Shown piece by piece: positions 10,823 through 25,800 of a stretch of 64,000 nucleotides of DNA (position 1 is its first letter; the number at the start of each line of letters is the position of its first letter). The notes beneath the pieces are model-generated. The model was not told the origin of the DNA, searched no databases, and saw nothing but the letters and a program-made list of their open reading frames with translations. The translations under genes were made by a program, and so were the position numbers. Source of the stretch: Nectonema munidae (lineage: Eukaryota; Nematomorpha; Nectonematoida; Nectonematidae); assembly GCA_030549495.1 (NCBI GenBank), contig JAUIRK010000673.1, positions 1,302,001 through 1,366,000 on the forward strand. The letters are read 5' to 3'.

Positions 10823-13800
10823 GTAAGTCTGTTTTTAGAGTGTAGGGGAAGAGGTTTGATGTTGCAGAACGGTGAAACTTCCTCAAGTGCTAAAGTATAA
10901 TAATTTATAAGTGCTATTTGCTAACTAAGAAACCAACAGAGGCGATAAGCAAATAACTAAATGAGTAGCTAAAACTAACCAACCACAATATAAGATAGAA
11001 AATAAAGCAAAGCGGTAACTTTGAGAGACTTGATAAATTTCTCTACTTTATTAAAAATGGGATAAAAAATAAGAAATAAAGTAGAAAAGGTTGCGGTCTT
11101 TGCGACATATAAAGTATATTTATATGCATATAAAATATATAAAGTTGAAAAATTTATCAAATCTTTAAAACTAACACTAAATAAATGATTAAAAGGGAAA
11201 AAACTTATACAAACTAACTAGTTAAAGGAATTATTAAAAAAAAAAAGTAATTTATAAAATTACATGCCATTACTTATATATCCAAAGTATACAAAATTTA
11301 ATTTTAAGTAGACAAGTTTCTAGCGATGAAGTATTTCAATAGGGATTTAAGAATATACAATTTGAGTTCCTAATCAATCATTTCTGAAGTAGTTGATATG
11401 TCATCTTTAATGAAATTTTGGAATTTATAGACAATTTACATTGTTCATTTGCTGTCTAGATCAGGGGTCTCAAACCTGCTGTTCTGTATCCGCATTCGGC
11501 TCTTTGCTTCCTCATAATTTCTTTCTATTTTCCCTCTTCTTCCCTCTTTTCCAAAAATCACATTAAAAAGTATCAAAGGTTATTTTATAATATAATTTTC
11601 ATTTGATCTCTGTTTTTCATATCTGATTTGTGATAGTTTTATAAATTTGCAAATATATTCATCAGATGTGATATTTTTCAGTATATCATAAATAAAGGAT
11701 GCCTTCCCTCATACCTCCTGAAATATAAAAAGACTTAAATAGTTATTATACTTAGTTTTCTTTCATTTGTTGCAAACAAATCTTTTGTTAGCCAATCATT
11801 GCGATATACACTACAGATATAATTAGAGTTATACTTTGAAGACAAAAACAAAAAACTGTTTCAGTCACATTTCTTTCCTTCTTCGTTTGTTCTCTTAATA
11901 TCAGAGCGAAATTTCATTAGGGGTCGTTCACTAAATGACGTAACTGCCACCGGGAGAGGGGTGTTAAAAATTGGCATTAAATGTATAAGATTATTGTTAG
12001 AGTAGAAAAGTTGTATTTAAGAGTTGATAAAAAGGGGGAGGCTTGACAAAATTTATGACACCCCTTATCATTATCGCATATTTGCGCACACATGGTGCAT
12101 GTTCAGCTCTTCCGCAAAATTTTAAAACAATTTTAGTTTATCAGTGGCAAAAACGGAATGATAACAATTATTTATATACAATTTTCAAAAATATATTTTT
12201 AACTTAATATTATATAATTTATATTTTTGAAGTGAAAATTTTCGAAATTGAATTTATTTTGAAAATTTTATTAAAGTAAATTTTTTCCATAGTGAAAAAA
12301 GGTTGCGAACGAGTGCTATAAAGTGTGCGATAAATTCTACCTCGCGATTGTTGATATGCAAAGTGCATTTTATTCAGGTAATTTAGAAAAGAAAAAGCCC
12401 CCACCTTCCATATCACACTCTTCGACACGGACTCATTTCTGCAACACAGCCACAATTCCCAAAAAAAAGTAGGCCCCATATTCTAATGTAACTGACGGAT
12501 ATCGCAGATAAAGGTTTATGAATGGCAACGTTAAATTCGCTGTCATTGGATCTTAAAGAAGGCGTCTGTAATGTGGGGATAATGAAATTCTCAACAAATT
12601 CGATAAACTCATTTTTGAAACACGCAGTGTCATGCCTGACTTCTTTATTCACGAGAAAAACTGAGCTTTTGGAATCCTTTCTCTCTTTGAATCAATATAT
12701 TTATGCGAGTAAATTTTTTCAAGCATGAATTATGTAAAGTCGAAATATCGCTTCCCCCTCAATGAAAGATATAAAAAACAGTGAGATCAAGGTCACCTCT
12801 CACAGTCCGACTTAATCATTGTTTTTATACACTTTCAACCTAAAAACCTTGATATTGAACTGTTCGTTTGATTTGAAAGACACATTCAGGTATAGACTGC
12901 ATTTCACTTTGTTTTATTCCTTGCATGGAGCAGAAAAAATGTATTTTCAATGTATATAGGTTTTTTCTTGCTCCAAACTTTATTTCATTGTGGAGAGTGA
13001 AAGCAAATTGGCTCTTCTGATAATAAATGTTTGCCCTATATGATAATAAAAGTTAAATACTGTCTAGAGTCCTGTTTCTAAATATACACTTAAAAGTTTA
13101 AAATGGGTTGATTTTTTTGTTGGACTTTAAACTTTTCCATAGTAAACTTTGCAAAATAAAAAATAAATTTTTTTTTCTAGCACAATTCATTCTTTCAAAT
13201 TTTAGATATTAAGTTAAAAAAGTGAACAATAAACACAAAATTAATGAGATTTTTGAAATACGCTTCTTTTCACTATGCTAATTAAATTTGGAGTTTGCTT
13301 CAGTAACAGAATGTGTTCAACAACTATTCAAGTTTGAATCTGTCATGATTTATATTTGTTTTTAATCAAATCATTGTAGAAAAAGCTTGTTACTTTCTTG
13401 TTTCCCGCAAGTCTACCCTAGACAAGAGTTTTTTCTTTTTCATAATCGCAAAAAGGACTGAATACATTGTAAAGTTGTCTACATTTTTATATTGTTATTT
13501 CAAATGAGGAAAGTGGCTTAGATCTCACTTTTCCATTTGTCTGATGAAAAACTACAACTTAAATGCAGATCTAGACTATTATACAAATAGCCAAAAGTTA
13601 AAAAGTAAACTTAAAATTAAAACAATAAATACTATATTGATAAATTATATTTTTTTAGGGAAATGTTGGAATCAAATTTTTATTTTGTTATGATTTATCC
13701 ACAACAGCAAAATTCCAATTTTTCAAAATTAAATTTTAATTTAAAAAAGCATTTTATTATAAAATTTATTGAAGTTTGAATTGAATACAAATTTATTTTG

Positions 13801-16800
13801 AATGGAAGATGCGGCATGGGTTGGCCACCCCACCCCTTCTAGACAATATAATACATGAAAATAATTTTTATATTGCTAATTTTATGATAACTTTAAATAT
13901 ATCTACAATTTTTCCGAGTTTAAATTTGGGGTGTAAAATCGAGATAAATTATTCCATTTTTATTTTGTTCTTTATTTTGGAAATTTGGATAAAATCTTTT
14001 TTAATTTGGAATATTAAAATTCAAAATATTGGTAAAATAAAAATTTTAAAATTTAGTAGGGCGAGAATGCTTTTTATTTGCCAATTACATTTTACTTGAA
14101 TATCTTCATCGAACTTATAAGATTTTATAATCAAAAATTCTATTCTAATTTGGATAGTTTTAAATTTCAAAGAAGAGGCGAAAAAACTTTATTTGTTTTA
14201 TAAAGGTTTCTGATCAAATGATCTTAATTTTATGTATAAAAAACGTTTTGTTACTTTTTTGCATTTTAAGGGATTGTATGCAGAAAATCACGGACTCATT
14301 GATAATTCTTTCAGAAGTGCTGACAATAAAAGGAAATTTCACTTCAAGGAAGAAGACAGTCATGACGATTTCAAACTTTTTGGAGAACCAGTATGTACAC
14401 TTTTGCACTAGCAAGCATTTTAAAGCTTTTAATATTTCGCGTACAAATTTTATTAGGTTGTATTTTAATCCTTCCCTGTTTTAAAGCATTGTAAGTAGGG
14501 GAATCTGTTGAAGACAATCAAGGATTTTTGGGTAAGACCTCAGTAATAAAAATTAATTCAGAATTTGTCTTACAACTACAGATATATTGTTAGTAAGGGA
14601 AGCTTTGCCATTATTGGCAAGAGAAGTCAGTTCTTCTGGCTTGAAGATCATTCCTCTAAGTTGTTCGATGGTAAAAGCTGATGCCGGTACTTTATTTCCT
14701 TGCTGATGCTAAACTCGTTTAAAGAGTTTCCTCGTAATGGATATATAATTGAATTATCTTTGTCTTCATTGTTCAGCGCTTTAGTCTCAGTTCCAAGTTT
14801 GCTAGCTTTTTCTCTTTCTTCTCAGTTCAGATCGTTAGAAATATAAAGCATCATCAATTTATGTGGGGCCTTTATCAAGTTTCGTAGGGCGCTATTTGCT
14901 AAATTTTTATCTTGATAATACTCATAAGTAATTCGGAGAGGTCTTTAAGAAAACTTTCCCAATCCGGGTCAAGTTTTAATCTTAATATTATCCAGAGATA
15001 GATGTGTTTTAAATAGTTCTTGAATGTACAGAGAATCATCAATTCTTTTTCCTTCATTATTAAATTCATCAATACAATGTATTATGTGATTGAATTTTCT
15101 GCGTTCTAAGTCTGTTTCGACAAGACGTTGATTAGATAATATGTCCTTCAATATTTGGCGAAAATCTAATGATTTTATCAGGCATCTTTTCTTCCAGGTC
15201 ACCCATTTTTTCATTAAGTTTTGCGTGAGATAGTTCGATTGTATGTGCAAGATGCTTATTGTGACTGTAAATCTCGTTCATTTTTGAAGATAAATCGTCA
15301 CTTATTTTTTGATTAGCTTTTCACTGCTTTTATTGAAGGATTTGATATCATCGTTTGATGCCATAACAACCTTTTTAGAATATGCGAGTCATCATGCCTG
15401 CACGCGGTACAAAACCCCCAAATACCAGACTCTTCAAACTTTTCGATTACTTCAATCATATCGCTCGAATTGATAGCGCATACAATTGAGACATGAACTG
15501 CACTTTAACATATCTGAGATTTTAGATTCACAATTATAACACTGCCAATTATGATTATAAGGAATACAAGAAATCATTCACAAGATTTTTGAATTTTCAG
15601 GGTTTATGCTCCAAACACAAAATAATTAATTGCAGTAGTTTTAAAATATTAGTTAAAAAATAAAAAAAATGAGAAGATAAAATAATGTAAATCAAACTTA
15701 TATAACAAGGCTTTAAAATTTTACCGCCATTTTTAATTTAGAACAGAAAGAATATTGAAGGTAATGTCAGTAATGTCCTCTCTATAGTGAGTTATCGAGA
15801 GGTTCCTATTTTTTTTATCAGCTTTGCAAATTTTAGTTCCGTGTAAAATTGTATTTGTGTAGCATTCAATTCTTTACTTAGATTTTAGAACTTAAAATTT
15901 TTGGTTTTATTGACTGAGAAAAGGAATTAGTCCCCAATTAAATTTATAACCGTAAAGCTACGATAGTATTAAAGCTGTTTGTGTAATGAAATAATCGAGG
16001 ACTTGAAAATCCATTATTTATTAATTTTATTATAGACATTTTTATACTTTATTTCAATCGTTGAATGTTTTACCTTGAATAATTTCCGTTTATGCTATTT
16101 TATTGAATATACCGATAAAATAAAAATCCGTTTCTTTTTACTACAAATTCCTATATCTTTCCATTAAAATATCACGTTTTTATCAAATTAATGTTATGTT
16201 GACTTTTAAACAGGCAAAATGAAGGTTTACATCAAGAATAAAGTGATTTTTATGAAGAGCTTACTATATCGAGTAAAAAAGGTCCAAATCAAATTATAAA
16301 TTTTTTACATTTTATCTTTTTTATATTATTAAAAATTATTTGGCATGCTTTGAAAACTGAATTTTTAAAACTACAACGTTATATAAGTTTCTAAACTTGT
16401 TTGAAAATTAGTTGAAACTGGTATTGGAATAAAGAAAGACAAATTTCTAATTCAATATTTTGCGACAAAAGCAAATTTCACGGATCAAAATTATTCTTTC
16501 CCATTTTGGTTAATTTTTTTACATAGTCTTATGTAGTTTGGGATTTTACGTAGTGTAACCTGTTCTAAAAAAGGGAAAAATTCTCTAGGTCAAGATTTTC
16601 AAATAGGAAAAAAACTATATAAACATTGTATACTGGAAAACTTTTGCTTTGGTTTTTTAAAATCTTTATTTTTGATATAAACCTATTTATCAGTCTAATA
16701 TTTAAAATCCTTTTTTTACAATTTTAAATTCTTTAAATTACATTTTTTCAAGAAATTACTTATTTTGATCAACAAAAATTTATGAAATACAATAAAATCA

Positions 16801-19800
16801 TCCCAACTTTTAATATCTATTAAAATCATACAATATAAGATAATTTCATATCATTATAGATATATTTTTATAGATAATAGTTATATCATTTGATATTTTA
16901 TCAAGTCCACTTTTATAGGTGTGTATTTTTGCTTGATTAAAGTCTAACGTTCTTTCTTGTACAAAAAGTGTTCCTGTTTTTTTCTTCTTCGTCAGAATAA
17001 TCCTTTTCAAATGCTTATTTCCCAGACTTATATTTTAGTATCATCATTTCCGAGTAGATTGCCTCTATCATATTTTTTCGTATACATATTCGGGTATAAA
17101 AAATCTTTATAATTTATTTTCCATCATCTTTTTGCGTGATCTATATTTAATTATTTCCTATAATATTTAAACGGTCTCAAAGATCTATAAATTGAAAATA
17201 TAATTTTTTAAATATCTTAGGGATCTTTCGTTATTCAAATTTGAGATATCAAATAAATATAATCATATAAATTGATTAAGTCCCAGAAATTAAACAACAA
17301 TATGCTACTTCTTTTATTTATCAGCGGAGACTTATATAGCAATAAAATGCAATATTTCGTCCACAGCCAAATTTTTTCAAATAACATAAAACTTTAAATA
17401 TGTATGTTAAATTTATCCTATATTTACGCATATATATGCATTAACCACACACTAACAAAATCTCATAACGCCTCGTAATTCTCTTTTTAAAACTCGGTAT
17501 ATATGCTTAAATTCATTTCTGAAACTATTATTTGCATTCAAGGTAGAATATTCGTCCCTAAGAATCACATGCTAAAATAATAGGCCCTTTGCAAATTTTG
17601 CCGGCATCCTATACGGGTTGGCCTAAAACTAATTACCTACTTTGTAGATGTCTTTTTCGCTGTGAGTTTTGTTCGAGATATTTGTACGCGTTGTTTCAAA
17701 ATTTAGATATGGTTTACGGCAATGGATCAAAACAAGCGCGTGAAAGTGATGTCTTGGGTTGGAGATAGCTTTGTTTATTCAAACGGTATATTAATGAATG
17801 ACATTTTCTGCAAAATTTGTTCTCACGTAACCTGATACATAGGCAAACTCAGCAGAAACTGTGTAAATAATAAAACTTAAAACTAAATATCAAGCGTTCA
17901 GCTTAGCCAGAAACCAAAGAGCAAACTATTTCAAACATGCTTAGATTTTTATTTATCAAAAAATTGACTGATTTCCTAAAATAAAATTGATTATATTATA
18001 ATTTTGTTTATATAATCAATTAGCAAAGTATAGAAGGTTCATAAAATAAAACTCATTTATCAAAAAAAACTTTTCTCATTAAATTCAAATTGTATATAAA
18101 CTAAAATTTAAATGCGTGAGATTTTTTTCAGATTTGCCATAATTTAGGTTTGAGGATATTGCTATACGCTTAATTAAAAAAACATTTAAAACCTGAAACA
18201 ACCAACTTTTTGCATAGAAAAAACTAAGGTGAGTATATTTTTAATCAAAAAATGTATTGAAAATTTTAAAATTTCTCTACCAATACACAAAAAGAACAAA
18301 TCTTGCATTGCTAATTAGTTAACTCTTACAACATCAAGTTATAGAAAATATTTTTACATTATACTAAATTTTTCACTAACCTACAACACAGGAACTACAA
18401 TTTTAGCATTTTAATATTCGTTAGTATTTTTTTATAACTTACAACATAGTCAAATGTTCCTGCACACTTGTTTTCAGGCAGTTGACGTAGAAAGGAAATG
18501 CCGAAGTTATCATAAGTATAAATGTGGCCTTGAATGTATTTTCGTATTTTCTTTAGCAAAATCTAAGAGATACTGAGTGAGATTCATGTCTTAGGTCTGT
18601 TTAAGTTGTTCTTTATTAAATGAATGCTAGATAAAGGAGGGCTGGGGAATCAGGCGGAAAATAAGCGACTCAGATTCCGACTTCTAGTACTTACAAAAAT
18701 GCGACTTCAAGTACTTGAAAAAATTTGAAACCGACAGCCAATACTCAAAAAGTGAATAAAGGCAACACCAACTCTTCACTTCCTTCTTTGACTTAAGAAG
18801 GGATACTCCATCATATGCTTACAAAAATAAACGGTTTTTTCCTTCATTTGAAAGCTCCTCTTAGAAAACGAACTTCGACTCCTAAATTTTATTAGAATAA
18901 AATCTCGGACTCCACCTTGACTTCAATCCCTCTAAATTCTCCGAAGTGGTAAGCGTTTATATCTTTTATTATAAGAGACGGTTTCCACCGGATAAACGAA
19001 GTAATGGCGAGTGAAGAATGTGCCTTTGTAGTTGAAATAACAGATGAAGATGTTTTCAATCGTGATGGAATATTCAGACCCAATTTTGTGAAAGCGTGTC
19101 AGATGAAGAACTTTTTCTTAGCTAATGCCAAAAAGGAAGGTGAGGGCGTGACCCGAAGTGCATGTAAAATATTGTAATTAACCTTTTTAATTAGTTTCCT
19201 TATAATTAAAGTATTTTTGATCTACATGCCTACTTAATTCATTTTTTTGGTAAATTTGCTTACAAAATCAATAGAAATAAAACTTTCATATTTTTGTTTA
19301 TGCTGGTAGACGCTACACTAATCAATATAAATGTCAACCAATGGAGTTTGCTACGCATTAAATACTACGTCCAGCGGTCAAAATAGCATATCAAATTTTA
19401 AATTTAGAAATCAAAATAAATATATATAAAATGTGATTCATCATGACCATATAAAAGCATCAGCATCTGGGATTCCAAAAAATATTTCAGAATCAAAAAG
19501 GGTTTCTCGTCTGAAAACTGTGGGAAACCCTGACTTGCCCTGATCAGTATTATATTAATATTTACTGGAACACTAAGCAGTATAATCTCTATTGATTTTA
19601 GATGAATGTAAGAAAGACGGAGAGCACTGTTATTTAATTGGAAACTTTGAAAACGAAGGAAAAGATTGGATTTGCGGCTTTGAAGGGGTTGCAAATGCGT
19701 GTCCATCGATCTGCTCAATAAATTGTAAAGGTAAATTAAAACTCGTATATTTCCAATACAACTCAAAACATTTTGTCCTATCGTTGATGAGTGGGAACGA

Positions 19801-22800
19801 ATTCTCGCTCCGGCCTTATCTATCAGCACTTATTAAATTTAATTAGTTAGTTTTAAAACAATCAAATTATTTTTTTCTCATTTATATCATTTCCTTTAAA
19901 ATATTTAATTTTTTTTCTTTATATAATTCATTAATTTATTTGTTAAACTTGGTAGCTAAGTTACTTACAAAATATCAACCAGACACGTAAACTTCGTAAA
20001 TGATTCATTCACTCACAACAAACTCTAAATAGCTTTGAGAGATAAGAAAAAGCTGGGACATAAGTAGCGCTTGTAATGATGGACGGCTTGACATCTAACA
20101 TGATTAGTAAATAGCGCCGTCCCACACTATTATCGTGTTCTACGCACATAAATTTATATCACATTTGAGAAAAGTATAGAGCGAACGATGTTCTCTTGCT
20201 CCCTCCCTCATCAACTTTTCATAAGCTCAATTTGAGATGATAACAAACATTTCCAGCAATTTTTTAAAGAGTTTGAGGCAAATTAGCTCGATCAAATGTG
20301 TAATTTAAAACTAAAAAATATAGATTAACTTTTCTGTAACTATATGAAATTATGCCAAAATATCCTACATCTTCTTATATTTTTTATACAAAAATTGTCC
20401 TTGGCTCTATATAACCCAAACTGGGCTACACTGGGGTACATAAAGAGATAAGAATGAAATCTCAAATTTAACTTTCTCCCAAATAATCGATACTAGTACC
20501 AATGATGGATTTATAAAAAAATTAAGGATGGGAGGAGGGTGGGGAGGGCAAATTTTTATTTAATTTTATTACTTGATATTAAAAAACAATTTATAATTAA
20601 AAATGTTAATTTTTCTTTCAAAATCGATATATTTATTTACTTTTACAAGAGAAAACATCAATTATATATATTTTTCATTTGTTGCATTTTTCAAGGTCAG
20701 AGTTTGGTCTTGAAAAAAGTTGAGAAAATATAATAAATATACAAAGGAAATAAGAATGTTGAAGTTCAATTTAAAATACAAAATTAGAAATGAAAAAATA
20801 AGAAAACCTTTGTAATATAAAAGCAAAAATTAAGATGGTTTAGTCATGGAAATAGTATTTATGTCGCCAGATCTCGTAGATTCAGTGTTCCTGGTCCCAT
20901 TGCGAAAAGTAAAAATCGCTAGTTTGCAAAATTATTTTTTTCTTGGATGGCATTATTCAGGAAAAAAATATATAAATATATATTTAAACCTATTTGAATA
21001 TAAAAAGAAAAAATTTAATCAAATTTCTTTAAAAAAATTCAAATACCAATATGCTCTTTGTCTTCAAGGAAAGGCAAACTAAAATGAAGTGATATGCGTA
21101 AAATGATTTGTTTAAGCTTTCTATTGGGTTTGGTAAAATTTTGAAAAGTGAGCCACATTACTCCTAATTTTTAAATAAGGTGAAGAGAATTCGTATTTAT
21201 ATTTATGAGTGCTGGTGAAATACTTTCTGAATTAAAATAACCTTTTTTACAAGATTTTTAGTCCTTCACTTTGGAACTTTTTTTTGTTTGTAGCGATCCA
21301 AGAATCGATTTAATCAACAAAACTCAAGTTGTAGCCGGTATTGATTTTTCATATTCGATTACGATAAGAGCATTTCAATCAAAGTTTGCAATGTTATACT
21401 GATTGTTTACTGTAATTATTATACATGCATGAGTTTCTCTTTTCAATCTTCTTGAACAAATTTGGTTTTTTGTTTTAAATATAAAATTAAAACTCGTAAG
21501 ATTTGTTGCGTTAAAAACAAAGTTAGAAGCTGGTTTATTTCAAATACGTCTATCTTGCCCAAATTATAATGAAATTCTTATTAGAAAATCTTGATTATTT
21601 AAAAACTTCAATCAGTCTTCCTATTTTTGAGATTTCCATCCTTTTCAAGTTCTTTTAATGCCGGCTTTTATTCTAGACAGGGTTAGGGAAATGAAGTATT
21701 TAAAAGTAACTGATAATATTATATTTAATTAAATGAATTTAAATATTCTTTTAGGCAGAAAATTGGAAAAAGGAGATGGGTAAAATAGTTATAATACATT
21801 TTTCCTGAGATTGCGGTTAAGTTTTCAATATTTTTTGTGTATTTTCAGATATCTTAGCTCAAGAACAATTAATAAAATGATTGCGTATTTGAAAGAAGAA
21901 AATCCTCCACACTTGATCATGGAGTACTCTAATAAAGTGGATAAACAAGGACACAAATATGGTCCAGCTACTGCCGAAGTAAAATAGATATAAAATATCG
22001 TAATTTTGTCATTCTTTGAATCAGATTTCCTGGAAATTCTATTCAGCGGTAATCGAAATTGGGTTTAGGGCAGAATTTACATTTTTTAGTAGTCTACAAT
22101 TTTTCATTTTTCAAAAGTAGTACAAAAGAGGATGGAAAGAAAATTTTATATTCTTTTTAAATAATTGTAATATTTAAAAATGAAAAAAAAGTATCTTTTA
22201 AACATTTTCAATTGAACTGCCTTCTAGTTTGCACACGGAATGGCTTATTATTTGCAATATTCTCTTTTTCTATTTTCTCTAAAAGAATGAACGTTTCCGT
22301 TATGAAAAAAAATAAGAAAGTAAGAAAATTATTGGAAAGTATACACCTAGTCTTAGATAATTTCTAGTGTTTTTGAGCACCAATTGGCATGGTCGTACCT
22401 TGCTTTCTATATTCCTAATCTAAATTCGAAAAGATACCAATTACAGGATGCCTTAACAAATACCGCTTGTCGCATTCCAGAAAATTGAGGGAAGCATTTT
22501 TGCTTTCAATCAAGATCGATCAACGGTTTGTCTTGTAGTAGAAAATAATGCATATTCATTATTATGGCTTTGTCTAAAAAGTGCAAAGTCATCGATAACA
22601 ATAAGTAAAGTAATAAAGATTATGTGTGAGAAAAAATATTTTTTGACTAAATAAAGTCCAATGTACATATTTTAAAAATCGCAATTTTTCAAATTAATTT
22701 TTAATTAATTAGAAAATTCTATAATATTTTTTAAAAATTATTTTCCATAATTTTCATAATATAAATAAGTGAAAAGCTTTAGATCTGGTGATTATTGTTA

Positions 22801-25800
22801 AAACTTATTCATTAAAAATTACAAAATGAAGGAATACAAACGATTTAGCCAATATATATTATCACTTATTATTTGTATAGGTAAAGGAGGCTCTTGCAGA
22901 GGTGGATGGAATGATCAAGTCATTATTTGAAAAATTGCAAGAAGAAAATATAAAGGAATGTGTCAATGTCATTATTCTATCAGATCACGGTAAATTTTTT
23001 CTATTTTTTAAAATCTATTCTTTCGACATTTTATTTTCATCTGGGTTCTTTGGAATAAAAAAATATATCACATAAAGATGATATTAGTGTAGGTAAAAGT
23101 GGAAATATTGGAGATGTAATTTGTTATAGAGATTAAAAATAAAAAGGGTGTTTATATTTGATGATGTTCTCCTTATACATAATTTTCATTTAATTTTAAT
23201 TTGAAAAATTTTAAAGATCAATTAGTTTTCTTTACAAATTTTTTAACAGAAAAATTAATGTTTATTTTCATCCTCATAACGCCCAAAATTTAAATAAAAA
23301 AAACATAAAGACCTTTCAAAAGTTGGAATTTAATTTTTAAAATAACTGTAATTATGAAATAATATTAAATATTTTAGATATTTATTCTTTTTGCAGAGTG
23401 AAATATTTTTAAATCGCAAAAAGATATTCATCATCGAAGCAAGTGTTTTCCCTAATGATGATCAAGATTTCCTCATGTATAGAATTTTTCATCCGCTAAT
23501 TTTTTTCGAAATTCAATGTCATTTAGATAAAAAATTTTCAAAATCATTTTATCCTTGATTTATTGTAAATTAGTCATATTAATTTGTCAGACTAAATAGT
23601 GATTACATATTTTAACAAAAATTATTTCAAAAGGCAACAAAAATTTTCTGACAATAGTAAATTCAAATGTTAAATATGACGTGAAAACATTTTTTATCGC
23701 GTATCATAAATATCTAGACTTTTTGCAGACATATTCATAATCGGGATAAATGAATTTTAATTTGAGAAATTGTATTTTCAACTCTCATTTCAGGCATGGA
23801 GGAGAGTACTTGTGAAAAAACTATTGCTCTAAGCGACCTCACTACGAACATCGGAAATATTCGCTTGTATCCTGGTCCCAGTTCATATGGTTTCCAAAGC
23901 CGCTCTACAAGTAAGCACTTCACGTTGATCTCTCATTCAAAATAATAAAAAGGCATATTTTCAAAGAGTTCCCACAGGAAAAAGACGTGCGTAGAGAGGA
24001 CAACGTACAAAGATCCTTTTAATTTTTTAAGATCTGTGACAAAGATTATTGTAGCGGAGTAAATTCTATTACCGATCCTCACACCTTTTGTCCGTTTATT
24101 CTTTCCTTGGATGAGATTTGGGCAAATAAATCAGATTCAAAAATATGTCATACAAAAAAAATACAAACATTTTTAATAACATTCTACAAAAAAATATAAT
24201 AGCATATAATGTACAAAAATGTTGACACTTTTTACAAGTCGAAATTAAAGGGAATCTTCGCACGTTTATGCGTTCTTAAATTTGGCCACACTTCAATTGT
24301 TAAGAGCACGGCATCAAAAGTAAATAAAATGTAATGCTTTGCATGCATCTAACCGTTAACGTTTTGTATGGTAAGTTCTTAACTAAAACTGAAAAATATC
24401 AAATGTGAAGAATGACAATTTTTCATTAAGCAAATAAGGATTGTAATAATATTAAATATAGTCATAAAATACCTTTTTATGTCGTTTTTTGTAAGTTAAA
24501 TGTTCATTTTATTTCTATTTTTTTGTTTTAAAAAATTTTTAATTTTTACAAAAACTTGAATTAGTTGCCAGCAAAAGAAAGTAATCTCAAATATTTTTTT
24601 AAATTGAAAGGATAACTGCAAAAAACTAAAAATTTTAATGATTAAAATATTTTCTCACATTTTTTATAACATTTAGGGCAATTTTTGATGACCCTGGTTA
24701 TCAGTTATTGAAAGTTGAGTATGTTGCGTGTAAAAATGAAAAACTTAATTAGAATGGGCTATAACTCAAATTCTTGACTCATTCAGAGTACTTATTGACT
24801 ACTATATTTTTTAAGCTTTGACGATGCGTGCGTTATCTTGCCTGATAATTTAGGAATAGTTAGACAATAATTCTGAAGTTACACAAATTTACGCGGATTA
24901 ACCTTTTGTTGCTCATAGTTTGAGGCAAGCGGTGTAAGGCTGCCTTACATCCTATCAACCCTCACCTTTATCCAAGACAATTTGCTTTTCTTGGAGAGCA
25001 TTCAAAAAATATACTAGATTTATGTTTTTCAAAAATGCTACCATTTTGTATAGTATTCATTGAACTCGTAATATATTTTTGACTGAAAATTTGACTGATT
25101 TATTCTTTTATTTCTGAATTTGATGGATCGACCATGACATAAATTTTCACACTGGTGGAAGATGTTAATTTTTAAAACAGATATGCAAAAATTTTGAAGT
25201 ATAAATCAAAGGAGAATTTATAGAAAGGTGCTAAACAATGTTTCATACCACCTTGCTTGATCTTCCTTAATAATAATATTGAACTAACAAAGTTTCATAG
25301 TTGGAAATTGTGCAAGAAAATAATGAAGTAAAGGCCTTTTTTTCTTTTTTCATTTTCAATACTTGGATAGAGAACAGGAATTACATTGTGATGTGTGCTA
25401 ATATTATTTAAAGTATTTTAAAAATTGTTGGAAATATAGTTGAAAATGTATCGTTTGTTTAGTTTGCTCTGTACTTGGGGATTTGATTATTCCACTATAT
25501 AATTCAAAATGGACTAAAATTCAATAAAATATTAACCTACACATGGCTAAAATTTATTAAATAATTATTATCAAAGCAAAACTAAAGTTAAAAATGACTG
25601 AAAATTTAAGGCATCGTGACACGTTGATAATATTCATTATTTGAGAAATAAAATTTATATGGAAAGCCAAATTTGTAAAAACCGAGAAATGGGTAGAGCA
25701 AGTGGCAAGTTTGGCATGCAATCCTTTTGAGAAAATATTTGTACAATGCAAACTTATTTGTAGAGATCATAAGCTGGAGAACGAGGCAAATATGATGCAA

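Noticed and set aside
19404-19829. 141-codon minus-strand frame
   Set aside because: It lies opposite the better-supported spliced exon at 19602-19730 and reads like a shadow of it, with no motif of its own.
20846-20960. Frame with NYFFLGWHYSG as the missing ENPP exon 3
   Set aside because: It only loosely resembles the YFWPG block, and no phase-0 acceptor and donor pair frames it.
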